Of a DNA stretch of 64,000 nt, positions 8,422 to 19,512 are shown piece by piece. Position numbers and translations under genes: made by a program. This DNA is from Rhodanobacter sp. (lineage in GTDB: Bacteria; Pseudomonadota; Gammaproteobacteria; Xanthomonadales; Rhodanobacteraceae), in NCBI GenBank assembly GCA_004298505.1, contig SCRO01000070.1:1-64000 (forward strand). Reading direction: 5' to 3'. The notes under the pieces were generated by a model, which saw nothing but the letters and a program-made list of their open reading frames with translations, was not told where the DNA came from and ran no database searches. Position 1 is the stretch's first letter. Each line of letters begins with the position of its first letter.

Positions 8422-9699
8422 ATGAGCCCTGCCCGTCGCCACGCCACCACCACCGGCAACCTACTGTACGCCCAGTCCGGCGGGGTTACCGCGGTCATCA
8501 ACGCCACGGCCGCCGGCGTGATTGAAGCGGCGCGCATGAAGGGCATCAAGGTCTACGCCGCGCGCAACGGCATCCTCGGTGCGCTGCGCGAGGAGCTTAT
8601 CGACACCTCGAAGGAGTCCGCCGCTGCCGTCAAGGCATTGCGCCACACGCCGGGCGGGGCGTTCGGCTCCTGTCGCTACAAGCTGAAGTCGCTGCAGGAC
8701 AACCGCACCGAGTACGAGCGCCTGATCGAAGTGTTTCGCGCGCACGACATTCGCTGGTTCCTCTACAACGGCGGCAACGACTCGGCCGACACTGCACTCA
8801 AGCTGTCGCAGATCGGCAAGACGCTCGGCTACGACATCCGCTGCATCGGTGTGCCCAAGACGGTCGACAACGACCTCGTGGTCACCGACTGCTGCCCCGG
8901 TTTCGGCTCGGTCGCGAAATACACCGCCATCTCGACGCTGGAAGCGAGCCTGGACGTGGCATCGATGGCCGAGACCTCGACCAAGGTGTTCATCCTCGAG
9001 GTGATGGGACGCCACGCCGGCTGGATCGCGGCCGCGGCCGGCCTGGCCGGCGAAGGCCCTGATGCGGCGCCGCACCTGATCCTGTTCCCCGAAAACCCGT
9101 TTGACGAGAACGCCTTCCTGGCCAAGGTGAAGGCCACGGTCGAGCGCGTCGGCTGGTGCACCGTGGTCGCCTCCGAGGGCGTGCGCAACGCGGCCGGCCA
9201 ATTTCTCGCCGAGGCCGGCACGCACGACGCTTTCGGCCACTCGCAGCTCGGCGGCGTGGCGCCGGTGCTGGCGGCGCTGGTCAAGCAGAAGCTGGGTTAC
9301 AAGTACCACTGGGCGCTGCCCGACTACCTGCAGCGTGCCGCACGTCATGCCGCCTCGAAGGTCGATGCCGAGCAGGCTTATGCGGTCGGCCGGGCCGCGG
9401 TCGACTATGCGGTGCAAGGCATGAACGCGGTGATGCCGGTGATCGTGCGCAGCTCCGACGCACCCTACCGCTGGAAGATCGAGCCAGCGCCGCTGACGAG
9501 GATCGCCAACCGCGAGAAGAAGATGCCGAAAAGCTTCATCAGCCGCGACGGTTTCGGCATCACGCAGGCCGCTCGCCGCTATCTCGCGCCGTTGATCCGC
9601 GGCGAGGCGCCTTTGCCCTATGGCAAGGATGGCCTGCCACGCTACGTGCGGTTGAAGCATGTCGCAGTCAAGAAGTTGCTGAAGAACCCGCCGGGGTGA
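8422..9699 (+). CDS. pfp: Pyrophosphate-type 6-phosphofructokinase
   Basis: Phosphofructokinase family A (425 aa), predicted to phosphorylate fructose-6-phosphate reversibly with PPi. The two residues that separate PPi from ATP enzymes are both of PPi type: Asp at the position of E. coli Gly104 (YNGGNDSADT, 115-124) and Lys at the position of Gly124 (VPKTVDND, 144-151). The substrate motif MGRHAGW is present. The usual GGDD reads GGND here. It sits beside hppA and ppa, so three PPi-handling enzymes lie within 5 kb. Cofactor use is inferred from sequence. Confidence 0.93.
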   Translation: MSPARRHATTTGNLLYAQSGGVTAVINATAAGVIEAARMKGIKVYAARNGILGALREELIDTSKESAAAVKALRHTPGGAFGSCRYKLKSLQDNRTEYERLIEVFRAHDIRWFLYNGGNDSADTALKLSQIGKTLGYDIRCIGVPKTVDNDLVVTDCCPGFGSVAKYTAISTLEASLDVASMAETSTKVFILEVMGRHAGWIAAAAGLAGEGPDAAPHLILFPENPFDENAFLAKVKATVERVGWCTVVASEGVRNAAGQFLAEAGTHDAFGHSQLGGVAPVLAALVKQKLGYKYHWALPDYLQRAARHAASKVDAEQAYAVGRAAVDYAVQGMNAVMPVIVRSSDAPYRWKIEPAPLTRIANREKKMPKSFISRDGFGITQAARRYLAPLIRGEAPLPYGKDGLPRYVRLKHVAVKKLLKNPPG

Positions 9700-9929
9700 G
9701 AGGCATGCGTGGGCGCAGGCCATGCTCGCCGAGCACAAGCTGATTCCACGCCAGGCGTCGGAAGCGCACAGCGAGCCGGAGCCATGCCTCCGCGCGTGGC
9801 TCCGACGGGTATCCCGTGACCCCTGATATCGAATGTTGCACCGCACAACGGCCGCATCGGCCAGAACCGCTTATACTCCCCGCGGCCGCCCGCTCCGGAC
9901 GGCTACTCATATTTATTGGGGAGGCTCAG

Positions 9930-11996
<2,067 letters not shown>

Positions 11997-12017
11997 AGCG
12001 CAATCTGGTGGAGCTCG

Positions 12018-12047
12018 ACAAAAATCCCGCTTCGGCGGGATTTTTGT
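12018..12047 (+). terminator. Rho-independent terminator after hppA
   Basis: Perfect hairpin ACAAAAATCCCGC-TTCG-GCGGGATTTTTGT with a UUCG tetraloop and a T run on the plus strand, 21 bp past the hppA stop. Because it is flanked by A and T runs it could act in both directions. Confidence 0.93.
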
Positions 12048-12250
12048 TGTGCCGAAAAGAATACCGAGGGTGGTCACGGTGCTGGTGCCGACAACACGCA
12101 GGCACCGACCATGCGTGCCCTGGCCTATGACTTCCTGTGGGATCAGTTGAAGCAGGCGGCATGGAATTGCCGCACGCTGCCGCGTGGCTGGCGTACGGCG
12201 ATCACGGCCGCTGAAGTATGCTTTGGCGCTACCCGAACTCTCCTGCCGCC

Positions 12251-12627
12251 ATGCCTGCACGCATCACCATCAGCCCCGAATTGCGCGAATGGATACTCAC
12301 CACCACCCGGGTCGGCCACGGCGTACCCGACGTGCTGCGGCTGATGAAGGAGAACGGCTACGATCCGCGCCAGAGCCGCAGCAGCCTCGCCGAAGTGTTG
12401 AAGTTGCCACTGGCCGCGCTCAATGCGAGCACGGCCAAAACTGTACCGAAAGGTCTACGCACGAAACACCCCGTGGCGCCGTCGGTCGACGTTGAAGGAC
12501 ACACCATCGGCGTGTCGTTGTCGTGGACGAGCCGCCACTGCGCGTGCTCGAAGGCCTCGTCGGCGACACCGAGTGCGCCGAGCTGATCGAACGCTGCTGC
12601 GATGCAGCAGCGTTTGGCGTATCCTAG
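12251..12627 (+). pseudogene. Decayed 2-oxoglutarate/Fe(II) oxygenase (prolyl 4-hydroxylase-like) gene, frameshifted and truncated
   Basis: The frame from ATG 12251 reads MPARITISPELREWILTTTR and on through GHGVPDVLRLMKENGYDPRQ, which resembles the N-terminal region of xanthomonad 2OG-Fe(II) oxygenases. At about 12513-12522 the reading shifts: the original frame degenerates into WTSRHCACSKASS, while the next frame continues DEPPLRVLEGLVGDTECAELIERC and ends at TAG 12625. Together they form the N-terminal third only; the catalytic double-stranded beta-helix with its HxD...H ligands is missing. Family assignment is from memory of the fold order (an Xre-like helical front, then EPPLRV...CAELIE), so moderate. 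Confidence 0.6.
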
Positions 12628-12660
12628 CCGACTGCGTTTCCCCCTGATTCGAGGATCCCC

Positions 12661-13197
12661 ATGAGTCTGCATCTTGTCGCCGCCGGTCGTGACGTGCCAC
12701 ACGAAATCAACGTCATCATCGAAATCCCCAAGGACGCCGAGCCGGTCAAGTACGAGGTGGAGAAGGAAAGCGGCGCAATTTTCGTCGACCGTATCCTGTC
12801 CACGCCGATGCGCTACCCGTGCAACTACGGTTACGTGCCGGGCACGCTGGGCGGCGACGGTGATCCGCTCGACGCACTGGTGATCCTGCCGCTGTCGCTG
12901 ATCCCCGGCTCGGTGATCCGCTGCCACCCGGTCGGCATGCTACAGATGAGCGACGAGGCCGGCAGCGACGAGAAGCTGATCGTGATCCCCTCGCCCAAGG
13001 TGTTTCCGGGCTACGCGCACATCAACGACATGAAGGGCGTGTCGGCGCACTGGCTGCAACGCATCGGCCATTTCTTCGAGCACTACAAGGATCTGGAAGA
13101 CGGCAAGTGGGTCAAGATCGACGGCTGGGCCGGCGCCAACGAGGCCAAGGCCGAAATCCTGGCGGGTATCGAGCGGTATCAGACCAGCAACGCCTGA
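12661..13197 (+). CDS. ppa: Inorganic pyrophosphatase (soluble, family I)
   Basis: Cytosolic Mg-dependent enzyme splitting PPi to two phosphates. The 178-residue protein has the family I core YPCNYGYVPGTLGGDGDPLDAL, with the metal-binding DGDPLD at 66-71, then HINDMKGV and a C-terminal FFEHYKDLE. Start ATG 12661 follows GAGG about 6 nt upstream. It is the third PPi enzyme after PPi-PFK and the H+-PPase. The soluble enzyme dissipates PPi while the other two conserve its energy, so their relative activity would set the PPi level. Confidence 0.96.
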   Translation: MSLHLVAAGRDVPHEINVIIEIPKDAEPVKYEVEKESGAIFVDRILSTPMRYPCNYGYVPGTLGGDGDPLDALVILPLSLIPGSVIRCHPVGMLQMSDEAGSDEKLIVIPSPKVFPGYAHINDMKGVSAHWLQRIGHFFEHYKDLEDGKWVKIDGWAGANEAKAEILAGIERYQTSNA

Positions 13198-13273
13198 GAA
13201 CCCGAACGGCACACGCCGGCGCCTTGCTTCGCGGGGGCGCGCCGTGCTTGCGTCTGGCCCCCGGCCGCAGGAA

Positions 13274-14293
13274 TCAACCGCGCTTGAGCAACTCGCGCAG
13301 GTCGATCAGCGCCGCGTTGGCGCGCGATACGTAATTGGCCATCACCAGCGAGTGGTTGGCGAAGAATCCGAACGGCGAACCGTTCAGCACGATCGGGCTG
13401 CGCAAGGGACGCTGGGCTTCCTCCAGCTCGCGGATCACCTGCTCCAGGCTCACGTCGGCATGCTTGCTGCGCAGGATCGGTCCGAAATCCTGCTGGAACG
13501 CCTTGAGTTGCTCCAGCAAGGTCCAGGTATAGCCGCGCGCCTCGTAGAAGTTATCGTCGATCTTCGTCCATGCGGTCTTCACCATGCGGCCGCCGCCGGG
13601 TGCTCGCGCCGTGCCAGCGCTGGCCGGGTCGGAAGCATCCACGTCGCCGACGCGGATCTGGCCCACGCTGGCCGACAGGCGCTGCGACAGCGAGCCCAAT
13701 CGGGACGAGGCCAGTTGCAGGTAGTCAGCCAGATTGTCGGCGCGCGCGTAAAAATGGGCGTTGCTGTCCTCGGCGTCGCCGAGCCGGGCCAGATAGCCAT
13801 CCAGATGCCTGATCGCCTTGCGGTACTGGCTCTCCGAACTCGGCAACAGCCAGCGATCATTCGGGCTGTTCAGCAGTGGATCGGCCTCGGCCAGATCCTT
13901 GTCCTCGGTCGATTGCGCCTGCGAACGGCTGAAGTCGTTGCGCAGCGCGCGTACCAGATCGCGCGATGCGGTGAGCGAACCGAATTCCCAGTTGGGCACG
14001 TTGTCCATGAACACGCCCGGCGGCAGCTTGTCATTGCTGAGATAGCCGCCGCGCTTGTCCAACAGGGTGCGCACGGAGGTGATCAGGGTCACCGCGGTAG
14101 TCGCTCCGGTCGTGACCGGTCGCTTCAGCTCACGCATCTGTACCTGGGTGACCGCCACCGGATCGAACAGCGCCGGCTCGGTGTCCCACCACCACATCAG
14201 GCCGACGATCAGCAGCACCAGCAACCCAAGCAGCACGAGGATGGCGCGACGGATGCCTCGGCGTGGCTGGTTCAACGTGGCCTGGGGTGGCAT
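13274..14293 (-). CDS. DUF2333 family membrane-anchored protein
   Basis: A 339-residue protein with one N-terminal membrane segment (AILVLLGLLVLLIVGLMWWW, 17-36) and a long periplasmic part. WEFGSLTASRDLVRALRNDFSRSQ, SEDxDLAEA, and VMANYVSRANAALIDLRELL at the end match my recollection of the DUF2333 family, which has no known function. AGGAG lies 7 nt before ATG 14293. It converges with ppa across 76 bp. Confidence 0.8.
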   Translation of the reverse strand: MPPQATLNQPRRGIRRAILVLLGLLVLLIVGLMWWWDTEPALFDPVAVTQVQMRELKRPVTTGATTAVTLITSVRTLLDKRGGYLSNDKLPPGVFMDNVPNWEFGSLTASRDLVRALRNDFSRSQAQSTEDKDLAEADPLLNSPNDRWLLPSSESQYRKAIRHLDGYLARLGDAEDSNAHFYARADNLADYLQLASSRLGSLSQRLSASVGQIRVGDVDASDPASAGTARAPGGGRMVKTAWTKIDDNFYEARGYTWTLLEQLKAFQQDFGPILRSKHADVSLEQVIRELEEAQRPLRSPIVLNGSPFGFFANHSLVMANYVSRANAALIDLRELLKRG

Positions 14294-14435
14294 CGGGCAA
14301 CTCCTGCGGACGGATGACGAGATACGGCAAGCTTACAACCCCGCTGATCTGCCCGATGGCTTCCGCGCACCGCGTGATCACTCGCCGCCGAACGCAGCGC
14401 CGCACAGCAAGCAGCAGCCACGTGCACCCGGATAA

Positions 14436-15035
14436 TCAGCCACGTTTGCCGGCAGCCGACTTGCCTGCTGACCGAGGCTTGGCCGGCTCGCTCTTCTTGC
14501 CGAGCTGTTCCAGCAACGTGTTCATGTCCTCGGCGTGCTCCTCCTCCATCGCCAGGATGCCTTCCAGCATGCGGCGGGTGGTCGGGTCATCGATGCCGAC
14601 GTAGTTGATCACCTCGCGATAGCTGTCGATCGCGATGCGCTCGGCCACCAGGTCCTCCTTGATCATGTCGACGATGTCCTCGCCCTCGACGTAATCGGCA
14701 TGGCTGCGGCTGAGCAGGCCTTCCGGCGACAGGTTCGGCTTGCCGTCGAGCTGGGTGATGCGCTCGGCGAGCAGGTCGGCATGCCCCTGCTCCTCGTTGG
14801 CGTGTGCCAGGAACTCGGCCTTGATCGCCTGCGAATTGATGCCCGATGCCATGTAGTAGTGATATTTGTAGCGCAGCACGCAGACCAGCTCGGTGGCCAG
14901 CGCATGATTGAGCAGCTTGATCACCGTGACGCGGTCGGCGCTGTAGCCCGCAGTCATCGCGCCCTTGTCGATATCCTCGCGCGCACGCTTGCGGATGTTT
15001 TCGATGTCGCTGACGAACGGCTTGGTCTTGGCCAT
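14436..15035 (-). CDS. Ferritin-like/bacterioferritin-family protein
   Basis: Four-helix ferritin-like protein (199 aa). Di-iron ligand pattern is visible: ELVCVLRYKYHYY (first Glu), ANEEQGHADLLAERI (E-E..H), a third helix with DLVAERIAIDSYREVI, and LEGILAMEEEHAEDMNTLL (E..EEH). There is a basic, Lys/Ala-rich tail (KSEPAKPRSAGKSAAGKRG) that could contact DNA or simply be disordered. Resembles bacterioferritin-like proteins rather than Dps; no haem-ligating methionine can be assigned with certainty. Good AGGAG before ATG 15035. Likely iron storage or detoxification. Confidence 0.8.
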   Translation of the reverse strand: MAKTKPFVSDIENIRKRAREDIDKGAMTAGYSADRVTVIKLLNHALATELVCVLRYKYHYYMASGINSQAIKAEFLAHANEEQGHADLLAERITQLDGKPNLSPEGLLSRSHADYVEGEDIVDMIKEDLVAERIAIDSYREVINYVGIDDPTTRRMLEGILAMEEEHAEDMNTLLEQLGKKSEPAKPRSAGKSAAGKRG

Positions 15036-15199
15036 GACTTGCTCCTGGGGGCGAGGGGCGGCATCGGCGGACTCTCGCCCTTCGATGCCACGAGATGTCC
15101 ACCGAGCATAGGCATGTGAACGAAAAAACCCGGTGAAGGCCGGCAGCAGCTTTCTGCCACCGTGCGATTACAGGCGGGCGGAGCTTGCGCCGGAAACTC

Positions 15200-15850
15200 T
15201 CAACGTGGCAGAAACGCGCGCAAGAAGGTGTCGACACCGGCGCGTGCGGTGGCCTCGATTTCCCGCAGGTAACTCTCCGGGCAGTCGGTGCACCCGAACA
15301 TCTGGCGCATCATCAGGTTGCCCTTGATCAGGGTGAGAAACTGCGCGCTGGCCCGTGGCACGTCCTCGATCTGCAGCCGGCCTGCGTCGACCGCCTGTTG
15401 CAGCAGCCGCTCCATCAGCTCGTGCGTGCGCGCCGCGCCTTCCTCCCAGATCAGCTTGCCGTAGCGCGGGTTGCCCTGGCGACAGTCGCTGAGAATGGCA
15501 CGGAAGGTACCCGCGGTTTCGGCGTTGCAATCCAGATGGGCGTGGGTCAGCGCCACCCGCAGCAAGGTCTCGCGGATATCGGCATCCGGGTCGAAACGGT
15601 AGGTTTCTTCCGGCAGCAGATCCTGAATGCGCGAGCGGATCACTTCGCGGAACAGATTGTCCTTGTCGCCGAAATGGCTGTAGACGGTGTGCTTGGACAC
15701 GCCTGCATCGGCCGCGACCGCGTCCATGCTGGTGCCAGCGAACGCGTTGCTGATGAACAAGGCCTTGGCCGACGCCAGGATCGCCGCACGCTTCTCCATG
15801 TCCTTCGGACGACCGGGTCCCTGGGCTCTGATTGGCGCGCTGGTACTCAT
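15200..15850 (-). CDS. TetR/AcrR family transcriptional regulator
   Basis: A 216-residue regulator with a TetR HTH at about 22-68 (ILASAKALFISNAFAGTSMDAVAADAGVSKHTVYSHFGDKDNLF) and a C-terminal all-helical ligand domain with two close cysteines (FGCTDCPESY). It faces the pcm-tolC pair across 255 bp, so regulation of the TolC export operon or of itself is plausible, as for many TetR proteins beside efflux genes. The ligand is unknown. Confidence 0.9.
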   Translation of the reverse strand: MSTSAPIRAQGPGRPKDMEKRAAILASAKALFISNAFAGTSMDAVAADAGVSKHTVYSHFGDKDNLFREVIRSRIQDLLPEETYRFDPDADIRETLLRVALTHAHLDCNAETAGTFRAILSDCRQGNPRYGKLIWEEGAARTHELMERLLQQAVDAGRLQIEDVPRASAQFLTLIKGNLMMRQMFGCTDCPESYLREIEATARAGVDTFLRAFLPR

Positions 15851-15883
15851 GCCTCTACCTTCACAAACGATAACCCAAGCTTT

Positions 15884-15912
15884 ATTATACGTCTCGGTTC
15901 ATTTATTTGCCA
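15884..15912 (-). promoter_or_regulatory. Candidate promoter of the TetR gene
   Basis: On the minus strand TATAAT occurs at 15889-15884, with TGGCAA (3 of 6 to TTGACA) 17 bp upstream. It lies 33 bp before the TetR start in an AT-rich patch. The -10 is good, the -35 weak. Confidence 0.4.
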
Positions 15913-16105
15913 TTCGGGTGCGATTCCGGTCGCGCTCTGGGTTTGTGTACGCCCGCGGCACAAGTGACTTGCGTCAACCGCAGGCAATGACTTCCGGCAC
16001 TTCGTGTACTGTGCTGCAGCCGGCAGGCTAGCGGTCTGTCATTGTAGGACCGGGTGGCAAAGCTTATCCTCTTGAGTCTTTTTGATCAGCACGGGGTACG
16101 GGTAG

Positions 16106-16765
16106 ATGGCGATGAATTTCGAACAGGCGCGAGCGAACATGGTGGAAAACCAGGTGCGCCCGTGGGAAGTGCTCGATGGCCGGGTGCTCGATGTGATCAA
16201 TCGCGTGCGCCGCGAGGACTTCGTGGCTCCTGAGCATCGGCAACTGGCCTTTGCCGACCTGTGCCTGCCACTGGGCCACGGCGAGGTAATGATGAAGCCG
16301 GTGGTCGAAGGCCGTGTGCTGCAGGCACTTGCCTTGCAACCTACCGATCGCGTGCTGGAAATCGGCACCGGCTCGGGTTATCTCGGGGCGTGCCTGGCCA
16401 CCTTGTCGGCGCAGCTGATCAGTGTCGACATCCACGCCGATTTCACTGCGACTGCCACCGAACGCCTGCGGCATGCCGGCATCGACAATGCCAGCCTGGT
16501 CACCGGCGAGGCGGTCAAGGCCTGGCGACCCGACGGGCAGTTCGACGCCCTGGTCGCGACTGGCGCCGTGGCGGAAATTCCGTCGCGCTGGCTCGCCTGG
16601 CTCAAGCCGGGTGGCCGCGCGCTGGTCGTACGTGGTCAGTCACCGGTGCAGCGTGCCACCTTGTTGACCCAGGAGGCTGCCGGTCATCTTCATGAGGAAG
16701 GCCTGTTCGAGACCGACCTGCCCTATCTGATCCACGCCGAGCCCGCCACACGGTTCGTTTTCTGA
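16106..16765 (+). CDS. Protein-L-isoaspartate O-methyltransferase family protein
   Basis: SAM-dependent methyltransferase (219 aa) of the PIMT family, which repairs isoaspartyl residues. The SAM motif VLEIGTGSGYLGACLA lies at about 77-92; VENQVRPWEVLD is the family N-terminus and LPLGHGEVMMKP stands where PIMT has the substrate loop IGxGQTISQP. The loop thus lacks the classical GQTISQP, so activity on isoaspartate is uncertain. In xanthomonads this gene commonly precedes tolC and waaA, as it does here. An alternative start is the ATG at 16112. Confidence 0.82.
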   Translation: MAMNFEQARANMVENQVRPWEVLDGRVLDVINRVRREDFVAPEHRQLAFADLCLPLGHGEVMMKPVVEGRVLQALALQPTDRVLEIGTGSGYLGACLATLSAQLISVDIHADFTATATERLRHAGIDNASLVTGEAVKAWRPDGQFDALVATGAVAEIPSRWLAWLKPGGRALVVRGQSPVQRATLLTQEAAGHLHEEGLFETDLPYLIHAEPATRFVF

Positions 16766-16798
16766 ATTGCGCTCCCACCGATCAACACGAGGCATCTC

Positions 16799-18157
16799 AT
16801 GCGCTTGAAGCTGCTCACCCTGGCCCTGGCCCTGGCCGCCGTGTCGCTGCCCAGCCATGGTGAGGACCTGCTCGATGCCTATCGCGACGCGCGCGCCAAC
16901 GACCCGGTGCTGGCGCAGGCCGACGCCACCCGGCTGGCCACCGGCGAAGGCGTGCCACAGGCACGTGCGCTGCTGCTGCCGCAGGTCTCGGCCGGCCTTT
17001 CACTGGACCAGGTCAACGGTGGCAGCGGCGGCGGGACCACCGTTGCCCCGGATCCGAACACCGGCCAGCTCATCACGGTCACCTCCCAGACCGGTCACAC
17101 ACGAACGCGAGGCATCAATGGCCAGGTCAGCCAGACGGTGCTGGACTTCAGCAAGTACGCCAATCTGAAGGCAGCGCACTCAGCCGCGAATGCACAGGAC
17201 GAGATCTACCAGGCTGCGCTGCAGAATCTGCTGGTGCGGGTCACCGCCGCTTACTTCACGGTGCTGAACGATGAGGATCAGCTGACCTTCTCCAAGGCCA
17301 ACGAAGATGCCTTCAAGCGCCAGTACGACCAAGCCAACCAGCAGTACAAGGTCGGCCTGTCGGCGATCACCAACGTGTACCAGGCCAAGGCCTACTACGA
17401 AAACGCCAGGACCCAGACGATTGCCGCGCAAAACACGCTCGACAACGACAAGGAGGCCTTGCGCGTGATCACCGGCAAGCCCGTTGGCGAACTCAAGAAG
17501 CTGCGCGACGATCTGCCGTTGCAGCCGCCGGCGCCGAGTGATCCGGGTGCGTGGGTCAAGCAGGCCTTGCAGACCAACCCGAACCTGCTGGCGCAGCAGG
17601 ACAATGTGGAAACGGCCGAGCACAACATCACCGCGGCCCGCGCCGGCCACCTGCCAACCATCACGGCAGGCGTGAGCTACAGCAAGACGACCGGCTGGTT
17701 CCAGCGCCCCCTTTCCTTCCCGAACAGACCCCATTCGATCACGATGGGCCTGACCCTGAACGTACCGCTGTTCGAGGGCGGCGGCACCCAGTCGCGTGTG
17801 CGCCAGTCGATCTATCAGCGCGATGCGGCCACCGATGCGATGGAACTGCAACGCCGCCAGGTGATACAGAACACCCTCAACTACTACCGTTCGGTGATCG
17901 CCGGAATATCCCAGGTCCAGTCGGGCAAGGCCTCGGTGGATTCGGGCCAGAAGGCACTGGAAGCGACCCGCGCGGGCTTCCAGGTCGGCACCCAGACCTT
18001 CACCGATGTGTTGCTCGCGATCCAGACCCTGACCCAGTCCGAGAGCACCTACTCGCAGGCGCGCCACCAGTTCATCCTGAACAAGCTGCTGCTGCAGCAG
18101 GCCGCCGGTGCGGCCGACTTCAACGACATTCGGAAGATCAACGCGCTGCTGCAGTAA
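16799..18157 (+). CDS. tolC: TolC family outer membrane efflux protein
   Basis: Outer-membrane channel of type I secretion and tripartite efflux. 452 residues with a signal peptide (MRLKLLTLALALAAVSLPSHG, cleavage before EDLLDAY), then two OEP repeats; ALQNLLVRVTAAYFTVLNDEDQL, YKVGLSAITNVYQAKAYYENA and FQVGTQTFTDVLLAIQTL are typical helical hairpin elements. GAGG precedes the ATG. It follows the PIMT-like gene by 33 bp and converges with waaA. No inner-membrane partner is in the window. Confidence 0.95.
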   Translation: MRLKLLTLALALAAVSLPSHGEDLLDAYRDARANDPVLAQADATRLATGEGVPQARALLLPQVSAGLSLDQVNGGSGGGTTVAPDPNTGQLITVTSQTGHTRTRGINGQVSQTVLDFSKYANLKAAHSAANAQDEIYQAALQNLLVRVTAAYFTVLNDEDQLTFSKANEDAFKRQYDQANQQYKVGLSAITNVYQAKAYYENARTQTIAAQNTLDNDKEALRVITGKPVGELKKLRDDLPLQPPAPSDPGAWVKQALQTNPNLLAQQDNVETAEHNITAARAGHLPTITAGVSYSKTTGWFQRPLSFPNRPHSITMGLTLNVPLFEGGGTQSRVRQSIYQRDAATDAMELQRRQVIQNTLNYYRSVIAGISQVQSGKASVDSGQKALEATRAGFQVGTQTFTDVLLAIQTLTQSESTYSQARHQFILNKLLLQQAAGAADFNDIRKINALLQ

Positions 18158-18170
18158 ATCGCGGCACGGA

Positions 18171-19436
18171 TCATTCCTGCAACAAGGCATCGATCAGCTG
18201 CATGACCCGCTGCACGGCCCCGCGTTCGCGTGCGAAAACCTGCTGCGCCGCCTCGCCCATCTGCTTGCGCCGGGCGCCATCGAGCAGCAGGCGCAGCACG
18301 TCCGGGCCAAGATGCGCCGCGTCCGGCACCACCTCGGCACCGCCCTGTTCGATCAGGCTGCGGGTGATCTCCTCGAAATTGAAGGTGTGCGGCCCTACCA
18401 GCACCGGCACCGACAACGCCGCCGGTTCGAGCACGTTGTGGCCGCCGGTCGGTACCAGGCTGCCGCCCACGAAGGCCACCTCGCTGCCGGCAAAGAACGG
18501 CATCAGCTGACCCATTGCGTCGATCACGCAAACCTGGTGGGCAGCCGTTGGCACACCATCGGCGCTGCGCGTGGCGACACTGAAGCCAAGGCTGCGCGCC
18601 GCCTGTTCGACCATGCGGAACCGCTCCGGATGACGCGGCGCCAGCAGCAGCAGCGCATCCGGCAGTCGCTGCAAGACCTGCAGATGCGCTTCGAGTACCA
18701 CCAGCTCCTCGCCCTCGTGGGTGCTGGCAGCCATCCACACCGGCCGGTGTGGACCCCACCGCTCGCGCATGGCCGCCCCATCGTCGAGTACCGCAGCGGG
18801 GATCGGCATGTCGAACTTCATGTTGCCGCTGACCAGGATCTTCTGCGGGTCGACCCCCAGCAGGTGATAGCGCGCTGCATCGGTGCGCGACTGCGCCGCA
18901 ATCCAATCCACACAACCCAACGCGGAGCGCAGCAGGCCGCGCAGCGGCCTGTAGCCGCGCATGGAACGCTCCGACAGCCGCGCATTGACGATCATCAGCG
19001 GAACGCCGCGCCGCCGGCAGGCAAAATAGAGGTTCGGCCAGATCTCGGTTTCCACGATCAGCGCCAGTCGCGGGCGGATCCGGTTCATAAAGCGGCGCAC
19101 CGCGAACGGCAGGTCGTACGGCAGATACACATGAAACACGCTATTGCCAAACAGTTGCTGTACCCGGGCCGTGCCGGTGGGGGTGACGGTAGTGATCACC
19201 AGCGGTGCCTGGGGGTAGTCGCGCTGCAAGGCCTTGATCAGCGGCTCGGCGGCATTCACCTCGCCCACCGACACCGCATGCACCCACAGGCTGCCGCGCA
19301 GGTCGGGCGCCTTGAAGAATCCAAAGCGCTCGGGCCAACGCCATTGATACGGCCGCGAACGCAACCCGCGCGCGAGCAGCCGCAGCACCAGCAACGGCGT
19401 AGCCAGGAACATGGCGAGGGTATACAGAAGGCGCAA
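18171..19436 (-). CDS. waaA: 3-deoxy-D-manno-octulosonic acid transferase
   Basis: Adds Kdo to lipid IVA at the inner membrane, the first step of LPS core assembly. 421 aa: an N-terminal anchor (LLYTLAMFLATPLLVLRLL), VHAVSVGEVNAAEPLI, ETEIWPNL, NARLSERS, and the C-terminal GGSLVPTGGHNVLEPA nucleotide-sugar site. The frame starts with TTG at 19436 with AAGGA 8 nt upstream; an ATG eight codons in is the alternative. It diverges from the lpxL-like gene. Confidence 0.95.
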   Translation of the reverse strand: MRLLYTLAMFLATPLLVLRLLARGLRSRPYQWRWPERFGFFKAPDLRGSLWVHAVSVGEVNAAEPLIKALQRDYPQAPLVITTVTPTGTARVQQLFGNSVFHVYLPYDLPFAVRRFMNRIRPRLALIVETEIWPNLYFACRRRGVPLMIVNARLSERSMRGYRPLRGLLRSALGCVDWIAAQSRTDAARYHLLGVDPQKILVSGNMKFDMPIPAAVLDDGAAMRERWGPHRPVWMAASTHEGEELVVLEAHLQVLQRLPDALLLLAPRHPERFRMVEQAARSLGFSVATRSADGVPTAAHQVCVIDAMGQLMPFFAGSEVAFVGGSLVPTGGHNVLEPAALSVPVLVGPHTFNFEEITRSLIEQGGAEVVPDAAHLGPDVLRLLLDGARRKQMGEAAQQVFARERGAVQRVMQLIDALLQE

Positions 19437-19512
19437 CAGCCGATCCTTGCAGGCAACGCGCGAGTATAGCGAGAGCTACCGCAGCGAGCCCGCGCGCGGC
19501 CAGCCCGCTACA

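Noticed and set aside
8461-9846. 461-aa minus-strand ORF opposite the PFK gene
   Set aside because: Antisense frame of a strongly conserved enzyme, without recognisable motifs.
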